DNA from: Paenibacillus aquistagni
GTDB lineage: Bacteria > Bacillota > Bacilli > Paenibacillales > Paenibacillaceae
Direction of reading: 5' to 3'
Length of the DNA stretch: 64,000 nucleotides
Assembly: GCF_900177815.1 (NCBI RefSeq)
Contig: NZ_FXAZ01000006.1
Span: forward strand, 186,001 to 250,000
Within the stretch, counting starts at the first letter, position 1. Each line of letters starts with the position of its first letter. Both the position numbers and the translations under genes were made by a program. Shown here piece by piece: positions 50,877-59,286 of this stretch. Under the pieces are notes generated by a model, which was not told where the DNA came from, did no database searches, and saw only the letters and a program-made list of their open reading frames with translations.

Positions 50877-53324
50877 ATGCAAGATACAAGTGCAGCTATA
50901 CATCCAGAGAATTCGAGCCAGCATGAGCAGGGCCATACTGGAGTAACGATCGGAGCGATCACGCAGATCACGGAGCAAGATCAGGCTCTGCTGCTGATCG
51001 GAACATCCTTTAATCTTGGCATCACCTCGGTAAGCGACGGGGTGGTGCGCATCAAGACCTTCCGTGGGCAGCCGAACTGGAATACGACGCCAGCGATCAT
51101 ATCGTCTGCATCGCGTATGGCGAAGGCGCTCGTGTGGACGGCAACTGACGAGGAAGTAGCCGTTGTCATCGACAAGACCACCATCAAGGTGAACCGCGAG
51201 TCTGGTGCGCTCAGCATCGGGAGCGCAGGACAGCCGCAAGTAGATGTGATCAGTCTGCAGCGCAATCACGAAGCTGTCGGGGACTATACGGCCTTTGTTG
51301 CCTTGAAGCAGGAGGATCATATCTACGGCCTTGGGGAGAAGACAGGCTTCCTTGATAAGCGCGGGGAGCGCTACACGATGTGGAACTCGGACGTCTATGC
51401 GCCGCATGTGCCGGAGATGGAAGCCCTGTATCAATCGATACCATTCCTGACGGTGCTGAACGAGGGGGCAAGCTACGGCTTGTTCCTGGATAATCCGGGC
51501 AAGACCGTATTCGATATGCGCACCTATGAAGACCATATGATGCTTCAATCGTGGACAGGCGAATTCGACTTGTATTGGATCGAAGGACCGTCAATGAAGG
51601 AAGTGCTCGTTCGCTATGGCGATCTGACTGGACGCATGCCGCTGCCGCCGAAGTGGGCGCTTGGCTATCATCAGTCACGCTACAGCTATATGAATGAGCA
51701 GGAAGTATTGGAGCTCGCGCATAACTTCCGGGACAAAGAGATTCCTTGTGATGTGATTCATCTGGATATTCACTATATGAATGGCTACCGCGTCTTTACC
51801 TTTGATGAGAATCGTTTCCCGAATCCGGAGAAGATGATGGAAGAGCTTCGCGGGCTTGGCTTCCATATCGTGCCGATCGTCGATCCAGGCGTGAAGAAGG
51901 ACCCTATGTATGCGGTATATATGGAAGGCGTCGATGGCGACTTCTTCTGCAAGACGGCAGAGGGAGACATCTATACGGGACCCGTATGGCCGGGAGAGAG
52001 CGCCTTCCCAGACTTTACGGAATCCCGGGTTAGAGATTGGTGGCAGGAGCAGCAGCGCTTCTATACGGACTTAGGCATTGACGGCATCTGGAACGATATG
52101 AATGAGCCGGCTATCTTCAATGAAACGAAGACGATGGATGTTCATGTGATGCATGGCAATGAGGGAGAGCGCAAGACACACGGTGAAGTGCATAACCTGT
52201 ACGGCATGTGCATGTCGCAAGCAAGCTACGAGGGGCTTAAGGCACTGCTCGAAGGCAAGCGCCCATTCGTGCTGACACGCGCAGGCTACAGCGGCATTCA
52301 GCGCTATGCGGCGGTGTGGACAGGCGACAACCGCAGCTTCTGGGAGCATATGTCGATGGCGATGCCAATGGTGCTGAACCTAGGAATGTCCGGCGTGCCG
52401 TTTGCAGGTCCGGATATTGGCGGCTTCGCTCACCATACGAGTGGAGAACTGCTGGCGCGCTGGACACAGATGGGCGTATTTTTCCCATATGTGCGCAATC
52501 ATAGTGCGCTGGATACGCTTCGTCAGGAGCCATGGTCGTTTGGCAAGGAGATTGAAGCGATATGCCAGCAGTATATCTCGCTGCGCTATCAATGGATGCC
52601 TTACTTGTATCATTGGTTCCATGAAGCGTCGAAGACAGGATTGCCGATCATGCGTCCAATGGTGCTTGAATATCCAGCGGACCCTGAGGTGTATAACCTG
52701 TGCGACCAATTCATGATTGGCGATTCCGTGATCGTAGCACCTATCTATCGTCCGAATACGGAATGGCGTTCTGTCTACTTGCCAGAAGGCGAGTGGGTAG
52801 ATTATTGGAGCGGGGAGTCCTTCACAGGCCAGCAGCATATTCATGTGCATGCGCCGCTTGCGAAGCTGCCAATCTATGTGCGCCGCGGCGCGATTCTGCT
52901 GGAAGGCCCAATTCGTCAGTATGCGGATGAGCCAATCGCTTCGGATTATGTGACAGCCTCCGTTTACCTGCAAGATAGCGGTGCAGCGGAGCTTGAATGG
53001 TATGAGGATGACGGCCTTACATTTGCTTATGAGGAAGGCCAGTGGAACAAGATGAGGATTGAAGTTGCGGAGAATGAGCAAGGGCTGAAGGTATCAGCGA
53101 AGTACGTGCAGCATGGCTATCAGCCGAAAAGAGACAGCCTGCAGTTCTGCTTGATCGGACTGCGTGCTGTGCCATCTGCCGTAAGTGGCTTAGGCGAGCG
53201 CTTAATGCGTGAAGCATGGGATCAAGCTTCAGCGGGATGGACGTATGATGAAGAGCGCCGCGAGCTGTGGGTGAAGCTTCCAGAACGCGCGGAAGGGCAT
53301 GCGTTCGAGGTATCCTATCGCTGA
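50877..53324 (+). CDS. GH31 alpha-glucosidase
   Basis: An 815-residue cytoplasmic glycosidase, no signal peptide. GH31 motifs: N-domain galactose-mutarotase-like fold, HIYGLGEKTGFLDKRGERYTMWNSD, WALGYHQSRYSYMNEQEV, nucleophile Asp407 in DGIWNDMNEPAIF, acid/base Asp484 in WTGDNRSFWEHM, and VPFAGPDIGGFAHHTSGELLARWTQ. It releases glucose from imported maltodextrins. AGGAGGGG precedes the ATG, 93 bases after malG. It completes the intake-to-glucose route with amylase, importer and neopullulanase. Confidence 0.93.
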   Translation: MQDTSAAIHPENSSQHEQGHTGVTIGAITQITEQDQALLLIGTSFNLGITSVSDGVVRIKTFRGQPNWNTTPAIISSASRMAKALVWTATDEEVAVVIDKTTIKVNRESGALSIGSAGQPQVDVISLQRNHEAVGDYTAFVALKQEDHIYGLGEKTGFLDKRGERYTMWNSDVYAPHVPEMEALYQSIPFLTVLNEGASYGLFLDNPGKTVFDMRTYEDHMMLQSWTGEFDLYWIEGPSMKEVLVRYGDLTGRMPLPPKWALGYHQSRYSYMNEQEVLELAHNFRDKEIPCDVIHLDIHYMNGYRVFTFDENRFPNPEKMMEELRGLGFHIVPIVDPGVKKDPMYAVYMEGVDGDFFCKTAEGDIYTGPVWPGESAFPDFTESRVRDWWQEQQRFYTDLGIDGIWNDMNEPAIFNETKTMDVHVMHGNEGERKTHGEVHNLYGMCMSQASYEGLKALLEGKRPFVLTRAGYSGIQRYAAVWTGDNRSFWEHMSMAMPMVLNLGMSGVPFAGPDIGGFAHHTSGELLARWTQMGVFFPYVRNHSALDTLRQEPWSFGKEIEAICQQYISLRYQWMPYLYHWFHEASKTGLPIMRPMVLEYPADPEVYNLCDQFMIGDSVIVAPIYRPNTEWRSVYLPEGEWVDYWSGESFTGQQHIHVHAPLAKLPIYVRRGAILLEGPIRQYADEPIASDYVTASVYLQDSGAAELEWYEDDGLTFAYEEGQWNKMRIEVAENEQGLKVSAKYVQHGYQPKRDSLQFCLIGLRAVPSAVSGLGERLMREAWDQASAGWTYDEERRELWVKLPERAEGHAFEVSYR

Positions 53325-53629
53325 GCAATTGCTGAGCTATCATGAAATAGTCTCTGCATCAGCACAGGCCTCTAGAGCCTGCCATGCAAGGTGTTCGTAT
53401 CGGCATGTGAAAAGCAATCCGGCAGCAGGTCAAGCGTGTTACGCATTGTCGATAGATGAGAATTGGGGCATAACCATTCCTTCTAGCTGAAGATGACACG
53501 CTGCTCCGATTATTAAAGGTAAATGAATAAAAGCGATAGGGTGATGGTGGAATAGCCAGTGCCCTATCGCTTCTTGTTTTGATGAAGCAAGCTCCCCTAT
53601 ATCGGAATGTACCTTCCCATTAACTAGCC
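53325..53629. terminator. Intergenic region with terminator 53531-53580
   Basis: No gene is seen. AAGCGATAGGG (53531-53541) pairs with CCCTATCGCTT (53562-53572), followed by CTTGTTTT. It ends the plus-strand maltodextrin operon facing the convergent lacI. Confidence 0.75.
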
Positions 53630-54649
53630 TTAGCTATGCGCCCCTGCAGATTCGCGCCATATGAGCTGATGCGGGATAATGATGCGCGCTTGCTCGAACC
53701 CATCTCCTTTGATGCGCTGAATCAGCGCTTGGGCGGCAGAGGTGCCCATTTGATAGATGCCGATATCCACGCTTGCAATTGGCGGCAGGCACATTTCCGA
53801 GATAAGCGTATTATTGAAGCCTGCAATGCTGCAGTCATCCGGTATGCGAAGGCCCTGGCGCCAGAAAGAGCGGATGAGGCCAAAGGCAACGAGATCGTCG
53901 ATGGCAACGATGGCCGTAGGACGATCCTTGAGCTTCAGGATATCTTGTACAACCTCCTCCGAGGATTCCATCGTGAAGCTTCCCTCGAATTGATATTGGG
54001 CTTGAACCGCTATTCCGGCCTCGTAGAGGGCCTTCGTGTAGCCGTCAAGGCGGTCTTTGGATACGGTTAGATTCAGGGGGCCGCTTACAAAGGCAATCTT
54101 GCGATGGCCAGCTTGAATCAATCTTCGGGTGACATCATAAGCGGCCTGAACGTTATCATTATCCACCGAGATAAGGTCCGAATACTGCTCGCTTCTTCCT
54201 ACAAGCACGAAAGGAAACTTCTTTTCACGCAAAAACGAGATGGTCCGATCCTCTTTCTTGGAAGAAAGCAAGATGATGCCATCCACGTTGCGCCCTCTTA
54301 CTAGGCGTTCCACCGCCTGCTCTTCCTCAATCTCGTTCGTTCCGGTCGTCAGCAGCACATCGTAACGGCCCGAAGCCGCCTTCGTCACAATGCCGCGAAT
54401 GATCTCAGAGAAGAATTGGTTTTGAAACAGCTCGTCCGCCGGTCGCGGCAGCACGATGCCGATATTGTTTGTTGTCTTGGTAACGAGACTCTTGGCAAGC
54501 ATGTTGGGATGATAGCCAAGCTCCTCCATAATCTTGCGAACCTTGCGGCTTGTCTTCTGACTGATGCGTGAGTCATTCGAGATGACTCTGGATACAGTCG
54601 AAGGCGATACCCCCGCTTTGTGGGCGACATCCACGATCGTTACAGCCAT
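53630..54649 (-). CDS. LacI-family regulator 2 of the maltodextrin locus
   Basis: A 339-residue protein, close paralogue of the regulator at 45844. The helix-turn-helix recognition part SPSTVSRVISNDSRISQKTSRKVRK is identical, and most of the sensor domain matches; differences cluster in the middle (for example ILLSSKKEDRTISFL against VLLSSHKDDTNISFL). Both may thus bind the same operators with different ligands or expression. GAGG precedes the ATG at 54649. Monocistronic, at the far end of the locus from its twin. Confidence 0.92.
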   Translation of the reverse strand: MAVTIVDVAHKAGVSPSTVSRVISNDSRISQKTSRKVRKIMEELGYHPNMLAKSLVTKTTNNIGIVLPRPADELFQNQFFSEIIRGIVTKAASGRYDVLLTTGTNEIEEEQAVERLVRGRNVDGIILLSSKKEDRTISFLREKKFPFVLVGRSEQYSDLISVDNDNVQAAYDVTRRLIQAGHRKIAFVSGPLNLTVSKDRLDGYTKALYEAGIAVQAQYQFEGSFTMESSEEVVQDILKLKDRPTAIVAIDDLVAFGLIRSFWRQGLRIPDDCSIAGFNNTLISEMCLPPIASVDIGIYQMGTSAAQALIQRIKGDGFEQARIIIPHQLIWRESAGAHS

Positions 54650-54681
54650 AGGTTTGTCCTCGCTTTGTCAAAGATACCCCG

Positions 54682-54718
54682 AGTATAAGCGAAAGGGGCG
54701 CTTATGTAAACGATGACC
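54682..54718 (-). promoter_or_regulatory. Promoter of lacI 2 with overlapping cre-like/LacI site
   Basis: Minus strand: TTTACA (54710-54705), 17 bases, TATACT (54687-54682). TGTAAACGATGACC (54705-54718) fits the cre consensus with one mismatch and covers the -35 box. The site may be used by CcpA or by the LacI protein itself. Confidence 0.65.
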
Positions 54719-54914
54719 TCTATCAACAATAAGTTCATGTTAAAAAGGCCGCTTCAACACTGTCCACTCTATCTGGCTCTACTCCCGTTCCTCTATGATT
54801 AGGCATAAGGACATTTATGTTTATAAAAGAATGGAAAGAATGCGTACTGACGTTCTTATTCTCGTGTTAGAATAGATGGATAGATACTCGTACAAAAAAG
54901 AGGAGGTCACCTCT

Positions 54915-56459
54915 GTGACAGATCGGACAAGACCGACAATACCGAAGCGCATGACAACAGCGCTCATACATTCATTGACGGCAGGTGTAGTGCCGCGAAT
55001 TGGGCTTGAGCATATAGCCGTAGGCAGGAAGCCTGAGGTAGAGGCAATCCTTAAGGATCTTGCGAATATTGGAGAAGGAGGGGCGGCGTTTCGCATCATC
55101 ACAGGACGCTATGGCAGCGGGAAGAGCTTTCTTCTGCAGATGATTCGCAATTATGCGATGGATCGCGGCTTCGTGGTGGCAGATGCGGACCTCTCACCGG
55201 AGCGCAGGCTTGTAGGGACGAAGGGACAAGGCCTCGCTACATATCGTGAGCTGATGACCCATCTGTCGATGCGCACGAAGCCCGATGGAGGGGCGCTGGA
55301 GACGATCTTGCAGCGCTGGATTGCTTCGCTTCAACAGGGAGCGATGACCGAACTTGGGCTAGCCCTTCAGGACCCGATGCTAGAGCTTGAGGTGGAGCGA
55401 AGAATCGTATCCGTAACGAATACAATGCAGAATATGGTGCATGGCTTCGACTTTGCCCGCGTCCTCTCCGTCTATTGGAGAGGGTACAAGCTAGGGGAAG
55501 AGGACATGAAGCAAGCCGCTCTGCGTTGGCTGCGCGGGGAGTACGCTACCAAGACAGAAGCGAAGCAGGCACTGTCGGTCGGCGTCATCATTGATGACGA
55601 CAACTGGTATGACTACATGAAGCTGTGGGCGGAATTTGTCTCCATGATTGGCTATCAGGGCCTGCTGCTGTTCATTGATGAAGGCGTGAATTTATACAAA
55701 ATAACGAATCGGATCTCGCGGACAAGCAATTATGAGAAGCTGCTGACGATGTTCAATGACACGATGCAGGGCAAGGCTTGGCATCTTGGAATATATATGG
55801 GCGGGACGCCGCAATTTGTAGAAGACGAGCGCCGCGGCTTATTCAGTTATGAAGCGCTTCGCTCCAGGCTCGTTCAGGGACGGTACGCGGTTGAAGGCTA
55901 TCGGAACTATACGGGGCCAATCCTGAAGCTCGCGATGCTGTCGCATGAAGAGATTCTGATCCTGCTGCAGCGGCTTCGGGATATACATGCGATGCATGAA
56001 GGGTATGAAGCAAGTCTTACAGACGAGCAGCTCGTTGCATTCATGCAGAATGCGGTCGGCATGCTTGGCGCCGATGAATGGCTGACGCCGCGGGAAGTCA
56101 TTCGCGACTTTATGGACCTGCTGCATACGCTAAGAGAACATCCAGAGACCACCTTCGAGCAGCTGCTCTCAAGCCAACCGTCTGCCCAGCGGATGGTTGA
56201 AGATGACCTCTTTACGCGGACGGATGCTCTTGATGTAGCGACCGGAGAGACAAGAGAGACAAGAGAGACAAGAGAGACAAGAGAGACAAGAGAGACAAGA
56301 GAGACAGGAGAGGCAGGAGAGGTACCAACAGCAGAGAATCTTTATGGGAACGAATCAGGAGCGAAGGGAATAGGAGAGCGTAGAACTCGGCATGAGGGAG
56401 AGAAGGAGCATTCCGAGCGCGATGATGTGGATGACTTTCTTGCGGAGTTCGAGCTATGA
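54915..56459 (+). CDS. BrxD-like P-loop ATPase (DUF2791)
   Basis: About 514 residues. An ATPase like BrxD of BREX systems: MTTALIHSLTAGVVPRIGLEHIAVGRKPEVEAIL, Walker A GRYGSGKS (64-71), Walker B LLLFIDE (250-256) and later GGTPQFVEDERRGLFSYEALRSRL. The C-terminal tail contains six Glu-Thr-Arg repeats, then a charged end DDVDDFLAEFEL. AGAGGAGG stands eight bases before GTG 54915; the upstream ATG at 54876 has no ribosome-binding site. Its stop overlaps the helicase start by four bases. No other BREX genes are present, so it belongs to a smaller module, possibly with the TerB protein at 38285. Confidence 0.82.
   Translation: MTDRTRPTIPKRMTTALIHSLTAGVVPRIGLEHIAVGRKPEVEAILKDLANIGEGGAAFRIITGRYGSGKSFLLQMIRNYAMDRGFVVADADLSPERRLVGTKGQGLATYRELMTHLSMRTKPDGGALETILQRWIASLQQGAMTELGLALQDPMLELEVERRIVSVTNTMQNMVHGFDFARVLSVYWRGYKLGEEDMKQAALRWLRGEYATKTEAKQALSVGVIIDDDNWYDYMKLWAEFVSMIGYQGLLLFIDEGVNLYKITNRISRTSNYEKLLTMFNDTMQGKAWHLGIYMGGTPQFVEDERRGLFSYEALRSRLVQGRYAVEGYRNYTGPILKLAMLSHEEILILLQRLRDIHAMHEGYEASLTDEQLVAFMQNAVGMLGADEWLTPREVIRDFMDLLHTLREHPETTFEQLLSSQPSAQRMVEDDLFTRTDALDVATGETRETRETRETRETRETRETGEAGEVPTAENLYGNESGAKGIGERRTRHEGEKEHSERDDVDDFLAEFEL
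56247..56318 (+). repeat. 9-bp minisatellite encoding (ETR)6 plus two variant units
   Basis: Six exact 9-base units GAGACAAGA (56247-56300), then variant units ETG and EAG. In frame within the C-terminal tail of the BrxD-like ATPase. Length change would not shift the frame. Confidence 0.9.
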
Positions 56460-58624
56460 GCACCCATCCCTTTTATCGCTTAGCTCCGTTTATCCAAGAG
56501 TTCATCTACAAGAGAAGATGGAACTCTTTGCGCGAGGCGCAGGTGGAGGCCTGTCGGGTTCTTTTTGATACCGACCATCATTTGCTGATTGCTTCCGGAA
56601 CGGCCTCGGGCAAGACAGAGGCTGCCTTCTTTCCTGCATTGACTGTGCTTGACAAGGAGCCTTCGCGATCGGTCGGCATTCTATATATTGGGCCGCTCAA
56701 GGCACTGATCAACGATCAGTTCGAGCGCTTGAAGGATCTGCTCAAGGAAGGGGGCATCCCAGTCTGGCACTGGCATGGCGATGTTCCGCAATCCGAGAAG
56801 ACGAAGCTCCTGCAGAAGCCTTCTGGCGTTCTGCAGATAACACCAGAGTCGCTGGAAGGGCTGCTGATGAATAAGCCTAATGCCATTCCAGCGTTGTTTC
56901 AGGAGCTTCGTTATGTCATCGTCGATGAAGTCCATGCCTTCATGGGAGCGGACCGGGGCAGCCAGGTACTGAGCTTGCTTGCTCGAATCGAGCGCATGGC
57001 CGGCTGCAGGCCAAGAAGAATCGGCTTATCCGCCACCTTGAGCGATTATGAGACAGCATCTGGCTGGCTTGGCGCGGGAACGTCGCAGGCGGTAGAGGTT
57101 GTGGCGCCTCAAGGCAACCGCAAGCTGCGGCTCAGCATCGAACACTTCGCTATGCCAGATGCAAGAGATGAGGAGCAGGCAGAAGCGCTTGCGCTGGCGA
57201 AAGGCGCCTACACGGATTATATATACGACCATACGAACCGCAAGAAGGCGATTATCTTCACGAACAGCCGAACAGATGCGGAGCTTACGACCTTGGAGCT
57301 GCGCCGAACGGCAGCGAAGCGGCACGATCCGGATGTGTTCCATGTTCATCACGGAAGCATCTCGGCCATGCTTAGAGAAGAGACGGAAGCCGCGCTTCGC
57401 ACAGGCAGCGGAGCGGCCGTCGCCTGTGCGACGGTTACACTGGAGCTTGGCATTGACCTCGGGGAGCTGGAGCGGGTGCTGCAGCTTGGTGCGCCGTACA
57501 GCTGCTCCAGCTTCGTGCAGCGGCTTGGCCGTTCTGGACGACGAGGCGATGCCGCGTCTGAGATGATGTTTGCCATCGCGGAGGAAGAAGACGAAGAGGC
57601 TCAGCTGCCAGCTCGGATGCCATGGACGCTGCTTCGCGCGATAGCTATTATCGAGCTCTATGTCAAGGAGCGCTGGGTGGAACCGCTGCAGCTTCGGAAG
57701 AAGCCGGTGGGACTCCTGTATCACCAGACGATGAGCATCCTTCATGCCATGGGCGAGCAGACGCCGATTGATCTTGCCCGAGCGGTGCTTACCCTGCCGC
57801 CCTTCAATGAGGTAACGCCTGAGGAGTATAAGATGCTGCTGAATTATATGATCCATACCGATCATATTCAGCGAACAGAAGAAGGAACGCTTATTGTCGG
57901 GCTGACAGGAGAGAAGATTACGGGGCATTATCGTTTCCTTGCTGTGTTCAAGGATGACGAGGAGCATGTCGTCTATGATGGGACGGAAGAGATCGGTTCC
58001 ATCACGACGGTTCCGCCGCCGGAGTACTGCTTCTCGTTGGCGGGCAAGCTGTGGAAGGTCGTTGAGATTGATACGAAGCATAAGGCTGTCTATGTAAAAG
58101 CAGCACGAGGCAAAGCTGACACCTTATGGCTTGGCGCCGGCGGTGACGTGCATACGCGAGTCATGCAGAAGATGAGGGAAGTGTTGTCTGCTTCGACGAT
58201 CTACCCTTATCTTGCCCCACGGGCTGTGAACCGATTGGAGCGAGCCAGAAGATTGGCTCGCGAGAGCGGCTTGCTGTCGCAAACGGTCATTCCAGCGGGA
58301 GGGGATTCCTGCTTCATTCTGCCTTGGATCGGCACAAAAGCGTTTCGAACGCTGGAGAGGCTGTTGAAGGTGAAGCTGTCCGAGCCGCTTAAGCTGCGCT
58401 CAGTCGTGCCGATGGAGCCGTATTATTTGGTCGTGTCGGGACGAACCGACCCTGAGACATTGTTGGCACAGATACTGATGGAATCCTCTACCTTAACGGA
58501 TCTCTCGGAGCTGCTGAAGCCGGAAGAAGCGCCGTATTTAGGCAAATATGATGAATTTGTTGATCCGAATCTAGTGAGAATCGCATTTGCCGAAGATGGG
58601 CTTGAACAGTTTACGCTGCTGTAG
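56456..58624 (+). CDS. DEAD/DEAH-box helicase, Lhr-like
   Basis: A 722-residue superfamily II helicase. Q-like region LREAQVEAC, motif I GTASGKT (48-54), motif II DEVH (157-160), motif III LSATLSD, and motif VI QRLGRSGRRG near residue 365. The C-terminal part (winged helix and beta domain, GSITTVPPPEYCFSLAGKLWKVVEID) is like Lhr and the helicases paired with BrxD. Its ATG overlaps the ATPase stop, so the two are made together and probably act as a complex on nucleic acid. Confidence 0.88.
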   Translation: MSTHPFYRLAPFIQEFIYKRRWNSLREAQVEACRVLFDTDHHLLIASGTASGKTEAAFFPALTVLDKEPSRSVGILYIGPLKALINDQFERLKDLLKEGGIPVWHWHGDVPQSEKTKLLQKPSGVLQITPESLEGLLMNKPNAIPALFQELRYVIVDEVHAFMGADRGSQVLSLLARIERMAGCRPRRIGLSATLSDYETASGWLGAGTSQAVEVVAPQGNRKLRLSIEHFAMPDARDEEQAEALALAKGAYTDYIYDHTNRKKAIIFTNSRTDAELTTLELRRTAAKRHDPDVFHVHHGSISAMLREETEAALRTGSGAAVACATVTLELGIDLGELERVLQLGAPYSCSSFVQRLGRSGRRGDAASEMMFAIAEEEDEEAQLPARMPWTLLRAIAIIELYVKERWVEPLQLRKKPVGLLYHQTMSILHAMGEQTPIDLARAVLTLPPFNEVTPEEYKMLLNYMIHTDHIQRTEEGTLIVGLTGEKITGHYRFLAVFKDDEEHVVYDGTEEIGSITTVPPPEYCFSLAGKLWKVVEIDTKHKAVYVKAARGKADTLWLGAGGDVHTRVMQKMREVLSASTIYPYLAPRAVNRLERARRLARESGLLSQTVIPAGGDSCFILPWIGTKAFRTLERLLKVKLSEPLKLRSVVPMEPYYLVVSGRTDPETLLAQILMESSTLTDLSELLKPEEAPYLGKYDEFVDPNLVRIAFAEDGLEQFTLL

Positions 58625-58683
58625 ATGGTCTAACGATAATAGATGATGGCGAAGCTAGGATGAGAAATGAAGGTGATTCAAGC

Positions 58684-59067
58684 ATGGTTATAGAGGTTGC
58701 GGCGGCGATTATTGACAATGAAGATGGCCGCATTCTGATCGCACGCAAGCGTGAGGGGACTTCTCATGCAGGCTTATGGGAGTTTCCTGGAGGCAAGCTG
58801 GAGCCAGATGAAGCGCCAGAGGAGACGCTTAAGCGAGAACTGATGGAAGAGATGCAGATCGCAATCGAGCCCTATGCTTACTTTGGAACAACCGATCACA
58901 TGCAAGGAAGCCGAATGATTCGGCTGATTGCTTGGAGAGCCACGTTTATAGAGGGCTCATGGGTGCTGACCGATCATGATGAGGTCCGATGGGTGAAGCC
59001 GCAGGAGCTTCGGCATTATGCCTTTGCGCCAGCTGATGCTGCTTTTGTGAAGCAGCTGTCCGTATGA
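58684..59067 (+). CDS. mutT: NUDIX hydrolase, MutT type
   Basis: About 127 residues. The Nudix box G-x5-E-x7-R-E-x2-E-E is seen as GGKLEPDEAPEETLKRELMEEM; the start VIEVAAAIIDNEDGRILIARK and LWEFPGGK fit 8-oxo-dGTP diphosphatase, which keeps oxidised guanine out of DNA. AAGGTGA lies seven bases before ATG 58684; ATG 58660 is weaker. It follows the helicase by 59 bases and may be co-transcribed. Confidence 0.9.
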   Translation: MVIEVAAAIIDNEDGRILIARKREGTSHAGLWEFPGGKLEPDEAPEETLKRELMEEMQIAIEPYAYFGTTDHMQGSRMIRLIAWRATFIEGSWVLTDHDEVRWVKPQELRHYAFAPADAAFVKQLSV

Positions 59068-59232
59068 GGGAGTCTTACACGGGTAGATGGAGATGAGGTT
59101 CAGCATGGATGCTATCTGACAACAAGCGATGAAGAATGCTCGTATTGTCATCACTCCCTTTGGCAAGTAAGAAACAATTCAACAATTGTCAGGTGGCGTT
59201 GGCGCGACGGTTGAAGAAGAAGATGAGGTGAA

Positions 59233-59273
59233 AAAAAGGTTCTCCCGCACAGTTGACTGGGGAGAACCTTTTT
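59233..59273. terminator. Bidirectional terminator between mutT and the MFS gene
   Basis: AAAAAGGTTCTCCC (59233-59246) pairs with GGGAGAACCTTTTT (59260-59273), 14 bases, perfect. Confidence 0.9.
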
Positions 59274-59286
59274 GTCTTGCTCATAT

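Noticed and set aside
50292-51548. 418-codon minus-strand frame across malG and the GH31 gene
   Set aside because: It spans two sense genes and their gap, with no plausible domain.
54915-58624. A complete BREX phage-defence system
   Set aside because: Only BrxD-like and helicase genes are present; the defining PglZ, PglX, BrxC and BrxB genes are missing from the window.
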